From contig CAVNZM010000013.1 in assembly GCA_963693365.1 (NCBI GenBank), forward strand, positions 2,418,001 through 2,482,000: a DNA stretch of 64,000 nt. The letters are read 5' to 3'. Origin of the DNA: Amoebidium appalachense. Taxonomy: Eukaryota > Ichthyosporea. The notes below the pieces were generated by a model. The model was not told the origin of the DNA. It did not search any database and was given only the letters and a program-made list of their open reading frames with translations. Shown piece by piece: positions 33,024-64,000 of the stretch. A program made the translations under genes and the position numbers. Each line of letters begins with the position of its first letter. Within the stretch, counting starts at the first letter, position 1.

Positions 33024-34336
33024 CGGAATTTGAACACACACACACGTGACACTGTGCACACACATGTACACAGGGGCACAGGCAACTTGTCAGTTTCAGA
33101 CATGCAAACATGTATGTACACTCAACACCAAAAACACATACAGACCTCTGAGCAAACGTTGTGTGCATTCATGTACACACACGCCTACAACACCACTCAA
33201 TAGCCCTCCGATCACTTCTATAGTACTTGAATACTTTTAGACGGCCGCGGTGCAGGGCATATATAAGATGTGATACTTAACGGCACGTGTGCGTATGTGA
33301 TGTGTAAACCCACTAAAATCTTAGCTATTGACTTGTATATATACAAGTAGGTCTGTGCGCCGGCTGTCGCCGGCGCCAAAACATAACGAGACAGTTATTG
33401 ATGTTGGGTTGTGTGGTTGTTACCTCCCTCTCCCCTCCCCCCCTCGGCCCCCCCCCCCCCCTCCCTGGCCCCCCCGCCTCACGCTTCCCCCCCCCCCCCC
33501 CCCCCCCCAATCCTGCAGTTGCCGGATCTGCCAAATGTTATGACCCTTTTCCCTTTCATTTAACACCCCCCCCCCCCCCCCCCCCCCTCCCCTCTTGCCA
33601 CACTGTGTTATCAGCCTAGGGAGAGATTGCCATTGCCGAAGTACCAAGTTTACTTGTGGTCCTCCAAAAACATGTAGCTGAAAACCACCAAGTGCAATAT
33701 GTTCTAAATTGCTTGCAAAATCTTTATAATATTATTATTATCTTGTTGTTTTACTTATTTTACAGAACTGTTTGGTAACCCGATGATATGCATGGGCAGG
33801 CAATAAAACTTTCCACGTGCACTGAGTGCCAGGTGGGCAACATATTTCAGTGAAGTCTGGAATTGGCACCCCCCCCGAAATGTTCCCGAACATAAAATCA
33901 TCATCCTACGGTGTCTGTCAATATACCATGCTCACAAGTCAGTACTGCAATTATACTATTCTCAGTTTACTTCAAAGCATCCCCCCCCCCCCCCCCCCCT
34001 GCCCCTCTTCCCATTCCCTGCCCCCCCAAATTTTTTATTTTATGTTTTTCATACTCAGTGACTAAAATTATGGCACCCGTGTTTTCTAGATATATTTCCT
34101 TTCGTTGTGTTCAACGTCTATGTGTGTGCGTGTGTGTGTACAAGTTTGATATTGCCTCAGTCTTGATATGCTGGGAACCCAACCGCCCAAATTTTGTCGG
34201 AAAACTGCGTCAGTGCATATGCATGTGCGGCAAAGACACCAGCGGCATATATAACCATCGGTTGGGAGGTCTCTCACCCCTGGCCCATCTGAAACGATGT
34301 CGTATTGTATAAGATGTCGACGTCATGATCATCCTA

Positions 34337-34383
<47 letters not shown>

Positions 34384-34421
34384 AGAAACACACACATGTG
34401 CACACACACACACACACATGT

Positions 34422-34512
<91 letters not shown>

Positions 34513-35091
34513 GTACACACACACACACACACACAATCGATATCTCTGCCACCACCACACACGTGTACACACGTACACATCAGCAGCTGATACCGGCCAC
34601 TGCCCGAGCACGAGCGTCCCAGGAAAGCCCGTTAAAAAAAAAAAAAAAGAAAAAAAAAAGGAGTTCATGGAAAAGTTAACCCCACTAAATGATATTCTTT
34701 CTGATTTGCACGGTACTTTACACAGGAAGAGAACCCTGACATATATTTACCACCCGACATCAATGTACCTCATCTTGATATAATGCTGAGGGGATATGCA
34801 GAGCAACCCCCCCCCCCCCCACCTGAGATAGCTCATTCTGTGCCTCGAGTAAGCAGTCGGGCCCTACATTTTTGCACGCTCTTTCATTTTAATTTCAAAG
34901 TTTTCAAAATTCAAATTTTCAGTCTCGTTATCCTATCTTCGTGTCGGATTCATGTATATGCCTGCATACAATACATATCAGAGCAACATACTCCGTTAGC
35001 ATATTTTTTTCTTCAAAATTCATGAACCTTCATTCATTCACATAATACGTCCGGTGATAAGAAAACCAGCACAACAATCTTAGTTTTTGCA

Positions 35092-35130
<39 letters not shown>

Positions 35131-35512
35131 CTCCTCCTCCCTCCCTCGCTCCGCTCCCCCCTCTCCCCCCCCCTCCTCCTCCCTCCCCTCCCTCCCCCCC
35201 CCCCCCCCCCCCCCCCCCCTTCTCCCCCCTCATCCACAAATATGCTACGACACGTGCATGCTACGACTATCACCACCCACGAGTTTGCTCAATGGTGCAG
35301 AGTGTTGTCTCATCGTCTCATCCTCGCCACCCTTCGGAAGAATGAATGGATCCTCACCGATCCCCCCCCCCCCCCCCCCCCCCCCCAACTCCCCTCCTGT
35401 GTGCACGTGTATAACTCCAAGGACAAATGTCATTATCTAGCTAGATTGCACTGGCAATGAGGATGGAGGGCGGGTGGTGGTGGTTTTCTTTTCTTTCTTT
35501 CTTTCTTTCTTG

Positions 35513-35565
<53 letters not shown>

Positions 35566-36072
35566 CGTGCGTTTGTTTGGGGGAAGGGGGGGGGGATGAG
35601 GTTGTCGGTCGCCTGTAGTTCATGTGAGAAGAGATGAAGCATCCACCCGTCAATTTAACTAGGCAGGTGCCTGCATGATTTGGGCACGCTGTGCGTGTGT
35701 GTGTGTGCGCGTGCGTGCACGCGTATACGTGTGCGCACATGTGTGTGTGGTGGTGGTGGTGGTGGTGGTGGGAGAAGGGGGGGGGGGGGGGGGGGGGGAG
35801 CGGAGGGCAGAGAGGGGAAGCAGTGTTAGCATATACTGAGCCACTTCGGAAACTAGAATTCTGCAAGTGTCATTTTCAATATAACCCCCCCCCCCCCCCC
35901 CCCCCCCCCCAAACACATACACTCACACGCACACACATGTACCGACGAACCACGCGCACGCACGCACGCACGCACCCACACGCATGCGCGGGTGCACATG
36001 CACACGCACAGGCGCGCGTGCGCACACACACACAAACACACAAAGCACTAGGCCCACTCTTCGCCATCTCCT

Positions 36073-36111
<39 letters not shown>

Positions 36112-36714
36112 TTCCCACACACACACACACACACACACACCCTCCCCCCTTCTCCCGTGTGTGCGGGAGTGCGCACTAGCATGTTTTGTGTCTAACGTTG
36201 TCATGCAAACACACCGATGTATCTGCATCAACACAAATTTGTGTTTAGAGCACATAGAAAATGGTTCGCTGCCACACAACCGACCGACAAGACCCCCCCC
36301 CCCCCCCCCCCCCTCCCCTCCCCCCCCCCCCCCCAGCCCCCGGCCAACAAAAAAAAAAAAAAAAGGAAAGGAAAGGAAGCAGAAAAGCATTCTCGAGAAC
36401 CCCGACACTATCCCCCCCCTACCCCCTTACTTTTCAGTCACAACTTCGAAGATTCTTAGTGGCAGACGAGAGAGAATTGGGGGAGGGGTGTGGCTGCGGT
36501 CCCCCCCCCCCCCCCCCCCCCCCCCCGTTCAGCCCCCCATTTTTTAATGCGGACGTGACTGGCGGCGGGGGCGGGGGCAAGGGGGGGGGGGGAGGGGGGA
36601 AGAGCCAGTGAGAGAGGGAGAGAGGTAGAGGGAGAGGGAGAGAGGGAGGGAGGGAGGGAGGGAGGGAGGGAGGGAGGGGGGGGGGGGGGGGAGAGAGAGA
36701 GAGAGAGTGTGTGT

Positions 36715-36753
<39 letters not shown>

Positions 36754-36900
36754 AGGAGTGAGTGAGTGGGTGAGTGAGTGGGTGAGTGGATGAGTGGGTG
36801 AGGGAGCAAGAAGGAAGGGAGGGGTGGGGATGACAGATAAGGAAGAGAGATATGAAGGCTGACGAGGAGGGAAGGCGGGCACGGGAAGGGGGGAGGGGGG
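33021..36900. other. Simple-sequence-rich intergenic DNA
   Basis: Contains poly-C runs (33490-33508, 34338-34381, 35095-35127, 35884-35910, 36076-36110, 36293-36313), (CA)n (34382-34545), (TG)n (35515-35562) and (GAGT)n/(GA)n (36600-36800). No gene is recognised; the terminal exon and 3'UTR of CSTF2 may extend into 36430-36900. Confidence 0.6.
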
Positions 36901-36923
36901 GGGGGGGGGGGGGGGAGGGGTAC

Positions 36924-47112
<10,189 letters not shown>

Positions 47113-47960
47113 GTTGTCGTTTGGTGTCGACCAATGTCGTCACATCCACGCCCTGATACCTGTTTTACTTCGACTTATATAACTACTACAGAAACTCACG
47201 TAACGATCATGCACACGACAGCCTGAAATATATCTCGTTCCAGCTTTCAGAAATCCTTGCTGGCCCAAGTCAACATGAACTTCAATGCTTGGCCCATGAC
47301 AGCGACCTTTCCGATGCCTCAGGGTAGGAAATAAGAAAAAAGGTTGAGTTGACACAACCAAATTGTTAAAATATACACATGGGAACTACAGAAAATTGAA
47401 AGGCGAAAGGAAAAGGCACCAGCCTGCGCACTGGATGATACGCAGGTGAACTTATACCCGTGAATACAATCACAGAACTTATACAGACACATGCACTTAT
47501 ACCAGCTTTTGCGCAAGCTTTGCGCATATTCATTTTGGCGCGAAAGTAAAGGGGGAGAACGAATTCGAAGAAAGAGTTACAGGGAGGGAGGAGAAGGAGA
47601 GGCCTAAAATATCAGGTTATTTGAAGCTGAAGGGCCGGGGAAGGGGGAAGGGAATTTAGAGAAGAGAGCTCGGAGGCCTGAGAGAGGCTAGAGATGGAAA
47701 TTTGGGGGAAAGAGAGAAAAGGGTGGGGGGGGGGGGGGGGGGGGGGCACCGGTATGATGGAGGGCCACAGGTAAAGAGAGAGCATATATATATTTTTGTT
47801 TTGTAGAAGGTTGGTGCAATGGAGGGCCGGAGGTAAAGAGAGAGCATATATATAGAAGGTTGGGGAGGGCGGGTGACAGAGAGAGAGAGAGAGAGTGAGA
47901 GAGAGTGAGAGCCTCGGAGGGAGAGGGAGAGAGAAGAGAGCGGGGGGGGGGGAAAGGGAG

Positions 47961-48029
<69 letters not shown>

Positions 48030-49494
48030 CTCTCGGTCACCTTTGACGGGAAGAGAAAAACAAACAAGGGTCGATGTAATCTTGGTGAACCATTATACAT
48101 CAATCGTTTGTGATCGATATATTTCACCATCACGATAGATCGCACGATTCAACACACGGTGTTGACTGGCGTGTATCATCAAAGTACACAATTTCAAAAA
48201 GACAACAGAGAAAATAAATCAGAATGAAAACTTTAGTAAATACTCATCAGATGTAAAATAAACCACGCAAAAACAAAGTAGGAATATACCTTTGCACATG
48301 CCAAACGTCTTAGAAAAAGACACAACCCACTAATTCTCAGAAACCACGCATGCATCCGAGCAAATACTCTTCAAATGCAACACACACCACCCACACACAA
48401 AGTGACCTTCAACATGCGTCCAAAATCTCTAAAACCTTTCTTCATGAACGAAACAAAAAAAATACACCACAAACACACACTCTTTAAAACACGCCTAAAG
48501 TCACAGAAACCCCACTCCAAGGTAAATCCTATTCAGATGCGGCTCCAGCAGTCGATACGGTCCTCCTCTCATCCGAACGAACCTCATCTCCAGTCCCCAA
48601 TGATGGCACCTGCGGGTGTGCATAGGAGAAGAAGAAGTGTGAGTGTATGTATGTATGTGTGGGGGGGGGGGGGGGGGGGGGGGAGGGGGAGGGGGGGAAG
48701 ATAAGAATACATTACAGCAGTGCTGGAGGGGAGGAGGGAGGGGTTTGTGCAATCCAAAGGAAGCTGGGGGGAAGGGGGTGGAGGGGGGTTAGAATGCGGA
48801 ACACAGAACGAAGAACAAGTACATGACGAGTAACACGGAGCAGGACACAGGCAAAGGCAAACATTTAAGTATGCAACATTAGCAAGGCACACAGTATGAA
48901 AAATAAGCAGAGCCCATTCATAGGGAGGGGGGGGGGGGGGGGGCTTGGTATCATTCACGAGTAGTCTGTGTGCATGTCTCAGCGCTTGGGTGCCTGTGTT
49001 CGTGTGCCTTGTGTAGGTGTGTGTGTGTGTGTGTGCGCGCGCGCGCACGCGTGCGCCCGTGTGCGTGTGTGTGCGCGTTCGTGCCTGTGTGTGATTGAAA
49101 TGAACTTCGCAAATTTGCCCTCCTCTCCCCATACCAACGTTTCCTCTGCTCCCCGCTTCGGATACACCAGGCAAAGCCTTTCGTAATGAGAGGAGGAAAA
49201 GGGGGGGGGGGGGGGGGGGGGGGGGGGACAACCTGTTACACCCCCTCCCCTTCCACTCCCCCCCCCCCCCCCCCCCCCGCACCCCTGCCCCCACGTACAC
49301 CCACCCGCGTACACCCATGCACCCGCTCATCCCCCCCCCCCCTCCCCCCACCGCCCACCCACCTTCCTCTCCCCCCCAAGCCCCCCCATCCACCCACTCA
49401 AACCCCCCCCCCCCCCCCAAAGTCCCCACCCCCCTGCCCATACACCTCCCCCCTTCTCACACCAACCCCCCCCCCCCCCCCTTCCTCCACCAAC

Positions 49495-49539
<45 letters not shown>

Positions 49540-49724
49540 CCCATCAATACAACACACCCACACCCACCGCCACTGCTTCTGCCCATCTCTCCTCGTCAAG
49601 ATCATCTTATCCGACGCCTTACCCCCCCAACCCCCATCCCCCCACCCCCCCAACCTTAGATACCCGCCCACCCCTCCTCTTCCCACCCATCCCGCCCTAC
49701 TCATCCCCACCAACCCTCCTCTCC

Positions 49725-49806
<82 letters not shown>

Positions 49807-49837
49807 GCGCGCGCGCGCGTACACCTACCCACCTCTC
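47113..49837. other. Between CSTF2 and uL2m: no confident gene
   Basis: 47113-47500 is the likely CSTF2 promoter/5'UTR region. 47870-48030 is (GA)n and poly-G. A minus-strand acceptor-like CACCCGCAG near 48612 precedes a short open stretch (VPSLGTGDEVRSDERRTVST, stop near 48534) that could be a small terminal exon, but no partner exon was found. 48661-48683 and 49201-49227 are poly-G; 49498-49538 and 49730-49805 are (CA)n. Confidence 0.5.
49575..49621 (-). pseudogene. Duplicated fragment of the uL2m terminal exon
   Basis: About 46 bp nearly identical to 49843-49889, the last codons of uL2m (SDKMILTRR), with one base change turning the following Tyr codon into Asp. It lies 220 bp downstream of the uL2m stop, next to a second (CA)n tract. 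Confidence 0.85.
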
Positions 49838-51961
<2,124 letters not shown>

Positions 51962-53118
51962 GATGGATGAATTTGTGCCCTAACGGCATACAAACTGGGT
52001 AAGTGAGCTTTGTGTGTTTTTTTGTGGCCTATCCAATAACTAGGAATGACAAAGGTGGGGAGAGAGAAGAAACGATAGTCCGTGATGAAAGGCAGAGGTG
52101 AGAAAGCTGTACGGTTGTGCGTTAATTCCTCCACCAAAGACTTTCGCTGGGTCACGCAAAGCTAAACCGTGTTTTGCTTTTACCCCCCGTCTACTCAGCT
52201 ATAGACACCTAAAGTTCACTCTCTCCGTATATATGCTGCTTCTCACGGGCCCTCCCTCTCTCTCTCCCTTTCGCTCCTTCTCTCTCTCCCTCCCTCAACC
52301 AGGTGTGCCGCGCCAGCGCGCGCTGCTGCACGGTGTGCGCTCCAAGACATGCTTTGAGCTCGAGCAAGTTGGGCCAAGCTACCCATTTAGCTATAAATAG
52401 TAACAAGCGGTATGGCACAGCCTTTTTTAGATCCTGGAGAAAGCTGGAGCACGCCGTTCCATACTTGTATGGACATGATATGTCTCCTATATATGAAAAC
52501 TAACATACTATGAGACGGAAAGGAAGAATACACGAAAACTCGCTTCTCTATGGCCAAGACAGTGGCCGGTCGTATAGAATCGCCCTTGTTTTCCACCTGA
52601 TTGTGTAAATGCGAATTCATTTTTGGCTGCGTGTGTCGTGCCATCGTGCCGATGGCCATTACACCTGAGTGCATTGCTCTCCATCACACATGGCAAGTTG
52701 TCGCCATCACCCATCACCATAGATTGGTCCGAAACCCTTAATAAGTCATAAAGGACACTTCTGCGGCACTGAGGCGCTCCCCTCCTCTTCCCTCCCTCTC
52801 CCTTCCCGCTTCCCCCCCCCCCTCCCCCCTCCCCCCCCCCCCCCTCCCCCCCCCCCCCCCCCCCTCCCCCCCCCCCCCTCCCCCTAGCGCATCCCCCACA
52901 CCTGTAGCTACACGGGCCCTCCCCACCACACACACACATACGCACGGGAAAGGGTCAGTGGGTTCTTTTTCGGACCTCTCCCTATCTCCAGCTCGAGTGC
53001 ACCCCCCAGTACATGTGCATGCACGCAGCACACACTCAGAGCGTGGCTAGAACACGGCCATCACATACTTTTAGCATGCCCCTCCCCCCCCCCCCCTCCC
53101 CCCCCCCCCCCCCCCCGG

Positions 53119-53179
<61 letters not shown>

Positions 53180-54012
53180 ACCGCGACAGACACACAACCT
53201 CTGGGGCGCACAACACATGCACGCACACACTGTAACCGCACGCACACTCACACATACACATGCGACTATGCACATATATGGCACGTGGGGGAAGGGGGGG
53301 GACAGGGACCCTGGAAGGGGGGGGGGGGGGAGGGGGGGAGGGGGGAAGGGAGGGGGGAGGGGGAGGGGGGGGGGGAGAGGGGGAGAGAGAGAGCATTCCC
53401 CATACTTGGTTTGATATGTCTGAAGTTAGTGCGGAGGTCCAAATGGTGGGCAGTGGATGCTAAAAATGCACACAGAGCCTGCTTTTTATTCATCGAGTTT
53501 GAAAGGGCCGCCTTTCAAGTCAAAAAGCTCCCCTCAAAAGCAAATTCATTAAGCTACTAGTGCCAATATAGAATCTCAATTTTACCAAAAAAGCAAATGA
53601 ACCCGAAAAAAAAAGCTGAACACTCGAATCTGTTCAATCAACTCACGTGTGCACTCAGCGAGCTAGTAGAAATAATCAAGCGGTAGTAGGGTGTAAAGAG
53701 AATCACACTGCAAAAAAATTTCATCATAATCAGATTTTCTAGAAAGAAAAATGGGCGAAATAATTTTTTTCATCATTATATCTAGAAGACAGCAGAGATA
53801 TCCATAGATTACGAAACAGAGACATCGCATCAAATAAAACCGCGGCAGCTTCCGAGACTAGCCCTTTCGATGGGAATGTCTGAACTTGCAGACGATAAAT
53901 AGACGAACCCTTTTCGTTCAAATTAATTATTGTAGACTGAATTTATAATTTCCAATATGAAAATGATGTGATAGCATCATGGCATAGTATATCTATCTGG
54001 TAGACGAGGTGC
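51962..54012. other. Between uL2m and the spherulin-4-like gene: no confident gene
   Basis: 51962-52750 probably includes the uL2m promoter. A minus-strand frame at 52508-52945 has some protein-like composition but no splice or family support. 52810-52885 is poly-C-rich, 53122-53170 is (CA)n and 53320-53390 is G-rich. 53500-54000 is AT-rich and featureless. Confidence 0.5.
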
Positions 54013-59001
<4,989 letters not shown>

Positions 59002-61809
59002 AGCTACGAAATTACAGTACGTAGATGTGTATAATGGAATGAAAACATTCGAAAGAACAAATCGTTTCTATATATGATCCTACTGTGGTACAACGAAAAC
59101 AAATGTCCCCAGTTTTGTTTTCGCACATGGACACTTGATTTTGGACACTTTGTGGGTGGGTGATGCATGCACAAAGTGCGCGTTTTGTGAGCATTTCTGT
59201 GCTTTTATCATTTCCTGGTCCGGGTGAGTGAGCCCCCCACAGGGCAAACTGCAAGAATGCTGATTGGTTTAGAATTTTTTTTTTTTTTATTGGCCGGTAC
59301 CCGCCTTCCGATTCCCGAAGTTTCAAGGCTCCGCCCACGCATTTTGTGTCGAAAGAAAACACCCTTCCATCAAACACCTGTTCAAACGGCGGCTGTGTGT
59401 GGCCATAGTATGAAACTGGCCGCGAACAGCTGACCTTCGAAGTTGTACATCATACATCGCTACGGAACCAACAAAGGTACGCGGACATTCAGCAATTGTT
59501 CAGTGACAGGCTATATATTGGGACCTATGCCCATTGTAAATCGCTTGTAAATGTACCTACTTTTGTAGTCGTTTCTAAATTTGTAGCTTTTTTTTATTAT
59601 ATATGTATGGTTCGTTGGAGAGGTGGGCACGCCCACGCTGCCCTACATGCACACTGTACATGTACATGTGTACGTACGAAGCCGCGGGCCCTGGCCGGAG
59701 AATACACGTGATCCGCCGCCACCAGGTGATATACACATGTGCCTACAGTGTCTTTCCCGTGAGAATAATGGGTGGGCGGCTGTATCATACTCGGCAAGGA
59801 ATAAATAGGACACGGTTGCCGACTGTCATGGGTTCCGACACACCCAGATGGCCGCACCATGGTCCAGATCTACGAACAGATCTGAGGGCAGCATGTGATT
59901 GGTAGAACGGTTTGATTGGTCGGCTGGATCTGCCAGAGTTCACCAATCGCAGTCGACGGGCACCCGCCGCCACTTGGCAAAAGCATATGAAGGTACAAGG
60001 GAACGAATACATGTACAGCCACCGTCGGAGTCCTGTATATGTATTGTAGGCGACTATTGCAAAAGTAACATCATTATTTATGACTAACTTTGGAGCACAA
60101 TTCTTCCCCATGCATTGTCGCTCGTATAATAAATTGACACAGGCAGCAGTATACTATTTAATACAATGATGCCTCAGCATATTGACACAGGCAGTATACT
60201 ATTTCGTACAATGGTGCCTCAGCATATGAGTGCCACCCAGAGTGCCACCCAGCTGCAGGAATTGAAGGGATCGATATCTCGGAGGAACCGACCCATCATG
60301 GGCAGATGTGTCCGTGTTTTCCTGCTGATTTACACTGGTATGTATGCGACTGAGCGTGGGTAGCAGCCTAGGACTGTATCGCATGTTGGCCTTGGCGATG
60401 GTCGGCCGCCTTGCCTTGGCACCCAGTAAAGTCTGGGCACGCGGCGCAGGCGCCGGCTTGGCGAATTACTGTGGTACACGTATGTGCTACTATGTATTAG
60501 TCACGCGTTATTATTAGGTGTAGGCCGCAGAAACACAACCGAAGTTCCGGCTGTGCCAGGGCGCACATGTGCATGTACGGGACTGTTCACTCAGCCCCAG
60601 CCCAGGCTAGTGGGCCGGATGTGCACTGGCTAAGCCGTGCGCACACGTGAATCCAAACTGTACAGTGGACTCGACCGGCACCCTAGGATCGAGCTCGATT
60701 GTCTAGGTCCAGCCCACGGCCATCTATAAACACCTGGCCGTGGTCCAGCCAGAGTTAATTAACGTTTAACGTTCAGCCTACACTCGAGTTTGAACTCTTG
60801 GCAGTGCGCAGCAGATACAATTATAGTCAGTCAACCAACTATATTAGACCTACAAAAATTTCTACTCCTTTCCTATGCACCCCTACTGAGTGCTACGCAC
60901 GTAGACCTTACAAGCAGTAAGCAGTGTTGAAAAGGGCGGCAGATTGCCAAATCTGTGTCAACAGCCAATCGGAACAGCGAAAGAATCATATTGGTCAACC
61001 TCTCAGCGCCATGGATCTTTGATTTCATTGGCTTCCTCAAACTGGCAGCTGGCCGCCGGGAGATCCGGCGCCAGACACTCACGCATTACTAGTACTCCCT
61101 GTTACTTCCAATATGGAATGGTCCTTATTATGCATTGTGGAGATGAGCTCCAGTGGGTGCCGCAGGAAACAGTGTCGTGCCCGTACGTCACAGACCTAAA
61201 GCACAAAGGTGTAAAAACACGTGCACATATAATCCGGATCCCGGCACCACGTGCGCACTTGTACATCAGAGCCTCTCCGTGCGCAGCATCCACACACGCA
61301 CACGTACGGTGACAAAACGCCACATGTGCATACCGTGTGACACGCACACACAAATACATCACACGCTTCTCTTCCCGGATTGTTTAATAGTGGTGCCCGC
61401 GCCAAGTGTTTGAACATATTTTGCTATTATGCAGAGGGTCAGAGTCTGTTTAGAAACTTCTTATTGAGAATTTAATACAATCACGAGTAATACCGTGTGC
61501 ACCGCCACACTGGTAACGCCACGGCTATTCTAATTAGCTTCCATGTTAATAGACTTACCAGTCGGACGGAATCTTGATTACACTTGAGCAGTTTTACTAA
61601 ATCTACATAACTTGATGGGTGCCCTGCTTTCGCATTTCCTTTTCCTTCATGCTGCATCGGTTGTCTTCTTTTCTGGAAAAAGAAGGCTCCCGATGAACCT
61701 TTTTCTCTTTTTCGTTCTTATTGATTTTCATTTTTTTTGGTGGGGGTGGTAGTGTGGGTGCGTGCGTGCGTGCGTGCGTGCGTGCATGTGTGCATGTATT
61801 TGTGTTGCT

Positions 61810-61849
<40 letters not shown>

Positions 61850-62060
61850 ATTTATATGCGGAATGTACCAACCTACGCACCTCTGAAGAGGGCAATTCTG
61901 GACAAGACGTTGAAACTTTCTAGATACCGGCACTAAGTCAAGTTTCCCTTCGCCAACTGGAACATGTCTTAATTCGAAGGGTTAGGGAGGATCAGGTGGG
62001 GTGGGTATTACGAGGGGACAGTTCGCATGCGGGGGTGCTCAGCCTGGTGGTTGTGTCTGT
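59002..62060. other. Intergenic, no gene recognised
   Basis: 59002-59300 is the likely promoter region of the spherulin-4-like gene. A tandem duplication of about 50 bp occurs at 60133-60182 and 60183-60228 (TTGACACAGGCAG ... GTGCCTCAGCATA). A G run of about 38 nt lies at 61811-61848. Frames in this stretch lack convincing composition. Confidence 0.5.
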
Positions 62061-62064
62061 GTCT

Positions 62065-62434
<370 letters not shown>

Positions 62435-63397
62435 AAGGGGGGTGGGGGGAGGAGGGAAGGAAGGGGGAGGGGGAGGGAGGACGAGGGGGAGCTGCCAAAG
62501 TAGGTCAATGATGTATGGGACGATCTGATACTCCGTTTTAGGTACAATAAGAGTTTATTGAAAATGCGGGTGCAAGTTCATTGTTTAAGTATCACGCCCA
62601 CACTATAGGCCCCACAGCCACCGCTATCACCAAGTCACAAATAGCGAGGCTGGGGCAGAAACCACTGGGCGAAGTGTATATTTGTAAAGGTGAGTTAGCC
62701 TGGCTAATTGCACCATTAGCACCCTTGATATGGTAAGGATATGGTACGGCCGATGTTTAATGCCCAGAGGGTAGTTTCTACGAGAGACCCCTAAGAAGCC
62801 GCTCCGGGGACAAAACGAGATAAAATAAAGATCAAAAATAAAAAAATCGCTATCACCACCACCTCCATTTCCTTTTAGTAATCTTGCCTCCCCCCCCCCC
62901 CCCCCCCCCCCCCACACGCACACACACACACACACACACCAACACACAATAAGAAACGGTGGAAGGAAAAAAAAGGGGGGGGGGGGGGGGGGGGGGGAGA
63001 TAGGAAAGTATTAATATTGTTATGATACCTGGGAATAGAACTGTGGTCAATCAAGCTACTCACCTAATGCTCTAAAGATTGTTTTTGTTTTGCTTTTACC
63101 GTTTTATTACCGGCTTATTCAATACCATCGTCTTTTGGGCAGCTATTCACAGAGCCCCCGGGGAAGTTCTTTTGGAGTTTTCGGGGCTGTGTTGAAGGTG
63201 AACGGTGTGGTGTGGCAGGAGGAGATGGGGCTTCTTTTCTTCTTTTTTCCCCCTTTTTTTTAAGGGGGGCAGGAGGGAGGGGGGTTTTGTGGGGGGGGGG
63301 GGGGGGGGGATGGGTGGACTTAGAGGGGAGTGGTTGAAGGTTGGGGATGGAATAAGGAAAGGGGGAGAAGGGGAGGAAGGAAGGAAGGGTGGTTGGT

Positions 63398-63432
<35 letters not shown>

Positions 63433-63433
<1 letters not shown>

Positions 63434-63726
63434 CCGGTCCGGAAATAGATGATTGATAGAAAATCGGAAGATCATCTAGTTCTCGTTTGCGAGGTAGGCG
63501 TATTTCATTAGCAGAAAAATGCGATTTGGTAAACATTAGAATGTGATTGAGTCCAGATACTTCTCTTGTTGCCATGATAATTTTTTATTTATTTTTTTAT
63601 TTTTTATTTTTTTTTTTGGGGGGGGGGGGGGAGGGGGGGGGGGGGGGGGAGGGGGGGGGGGGGGGGGGGGGGCACGGGGGGAGAGGATGCCGGAAAAGGA
63701 GGCAGCCGATTGGGGTATGTTTTTGC

Positions 63727-63776
<50 letters not shown>

Positions 63777-63930
63777 TCCGGTCCGGAAATAGATGATTGA
63801 TAGAAAATCGGAAGATCATCTAGTTCTCGTTTGCGAGGTAGGCGTATTTCATTAGCAGAAAAATGCGATTTGGGAAACATTAGAATGTGATTGAGTCCAG
63901 ATACTTCTCTTGTTGCCATGATAATTTTTT

Positions 63931-63986
<56 letters not shown>

Positions 63987-64000
63987 GAGGGGGGGGGGAG
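63433..64000. repeat. Tandem segmental duplication (about 344-bp unit), second copy cut by window end
   Basis: 63433-63776 is repeated from 63777 onward. The unique part (GGAAATAGATGATTGATAGA ... CTTGTTGCCATGATAATTTT) is almost identical in both, and each is followed by an AT-rich stretch, a T run and poly-G. On the minus strand both encode a similar 49-codon frame (MATREVSGLNHILM ... ELDDLPIFYQSSISG), differing at one residue (Thr/Pro), so the unit might carry an exon. Confidence 0.9.

Noticed and set aside
36434-36480. Candidate CSTF2 terminal exon ending NLRSCD
   Set aside because: The phase fits, but the residues do not resemble the usual KEQI-type ending and the acceptor is weak, so it was left out of the model.
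49100-49195. Possible minus-strand exon (ALPGVSEAGSRGNV)
   Set aside because: An acceptor-like AAAG and a donor-like GTATGG exist, but no compatible neighbouring exon was found.
52508-52945. Minus-strand frame between uL2m and the spherulin-4-like gene
   Set aside because: Half is poly-C translation; the rest lacks splice signals or family features.

Overview
This window is nuclear DNA from an intron-bearing eukaryote, most likely a unicellular or algal lineage that I cannot place more precisely. The evidence is GT-AG spliced genes for conserved eukaryotic proteins (a CstF-64 homologue and a bacterial-type mitochondrial ribosomal protein L2), a secreted mosaic protein, APE-type LINEs and a tyrosine-recombinase retrotransposon. 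An extreme load of simple sequence, (TG)n/(CA)n up to about 350 bp and poly-G/poly-C runs of 20-50 nt, fills introns and intergenic DNA. It also generates most of the long but meaningless VCVCV, HTHTH, GGGG and PPPP reading frames.

Layout. 1-2140: a poorly understood minus-strand coding region with homopolymer trouble. 2200-4640: a foldback element with a tRNA-like core, an (AAT)n tract, a palindromic GCAGAAT cluster, a 32-bp minisatellite and G-rich repeats. 6343-7668: an intronless 8-TM protein (minus). 10698-13263: a five-exon gene (minus) whose C-terminal half resembles a BEN domain. 14360-27485: a nested transposon block. An old plus-strand LINE remnant was split first by a TIR element (14842-20793, itself carrying a nearly full-length LINE on the minus strand) and second by a Ngaro/PAT-like tyrosine-recombinase element (21089-26312) with textbook split direct repeats. 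29395-31625: a second, 5'-truncated copy of the minus-strand LINE. 32040-32493: a cysteine-rich coding exon (plus). About 36900-47112: CSTF2 (CstF-64), minus, at least ten coding exons reconstructed with consistent phases. 49838-51961: mitochondrial uL2m, minus, two exons, 273 aa. 54013-59001: a six-exon secreted protein, minus, signal peptide + PAN/apple-like + TSP1 + spherulin-4-like domain, 570 aa. 59000-64000: no gene recognised; it holds a 351-bp (GT)n tract and a tandem segmental duplication running off the window end.

The four spliced genes have unrelated functions (mRNA 3'-end processing, mitochondrial translation, an extracellular protein, a possible DNA-binding protein), so this is not a functional cluster. 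What unites the region is its architecture: small exons separated by introns made largely of microsatellite and homopolymer DNA, some introns of different genes sharing the same dispersed repeats, and a LINE family whose 3' end is itself a (CA)n tract. Exon models were built by hand from splice sites and reading phase and have not been checked against transcripts.
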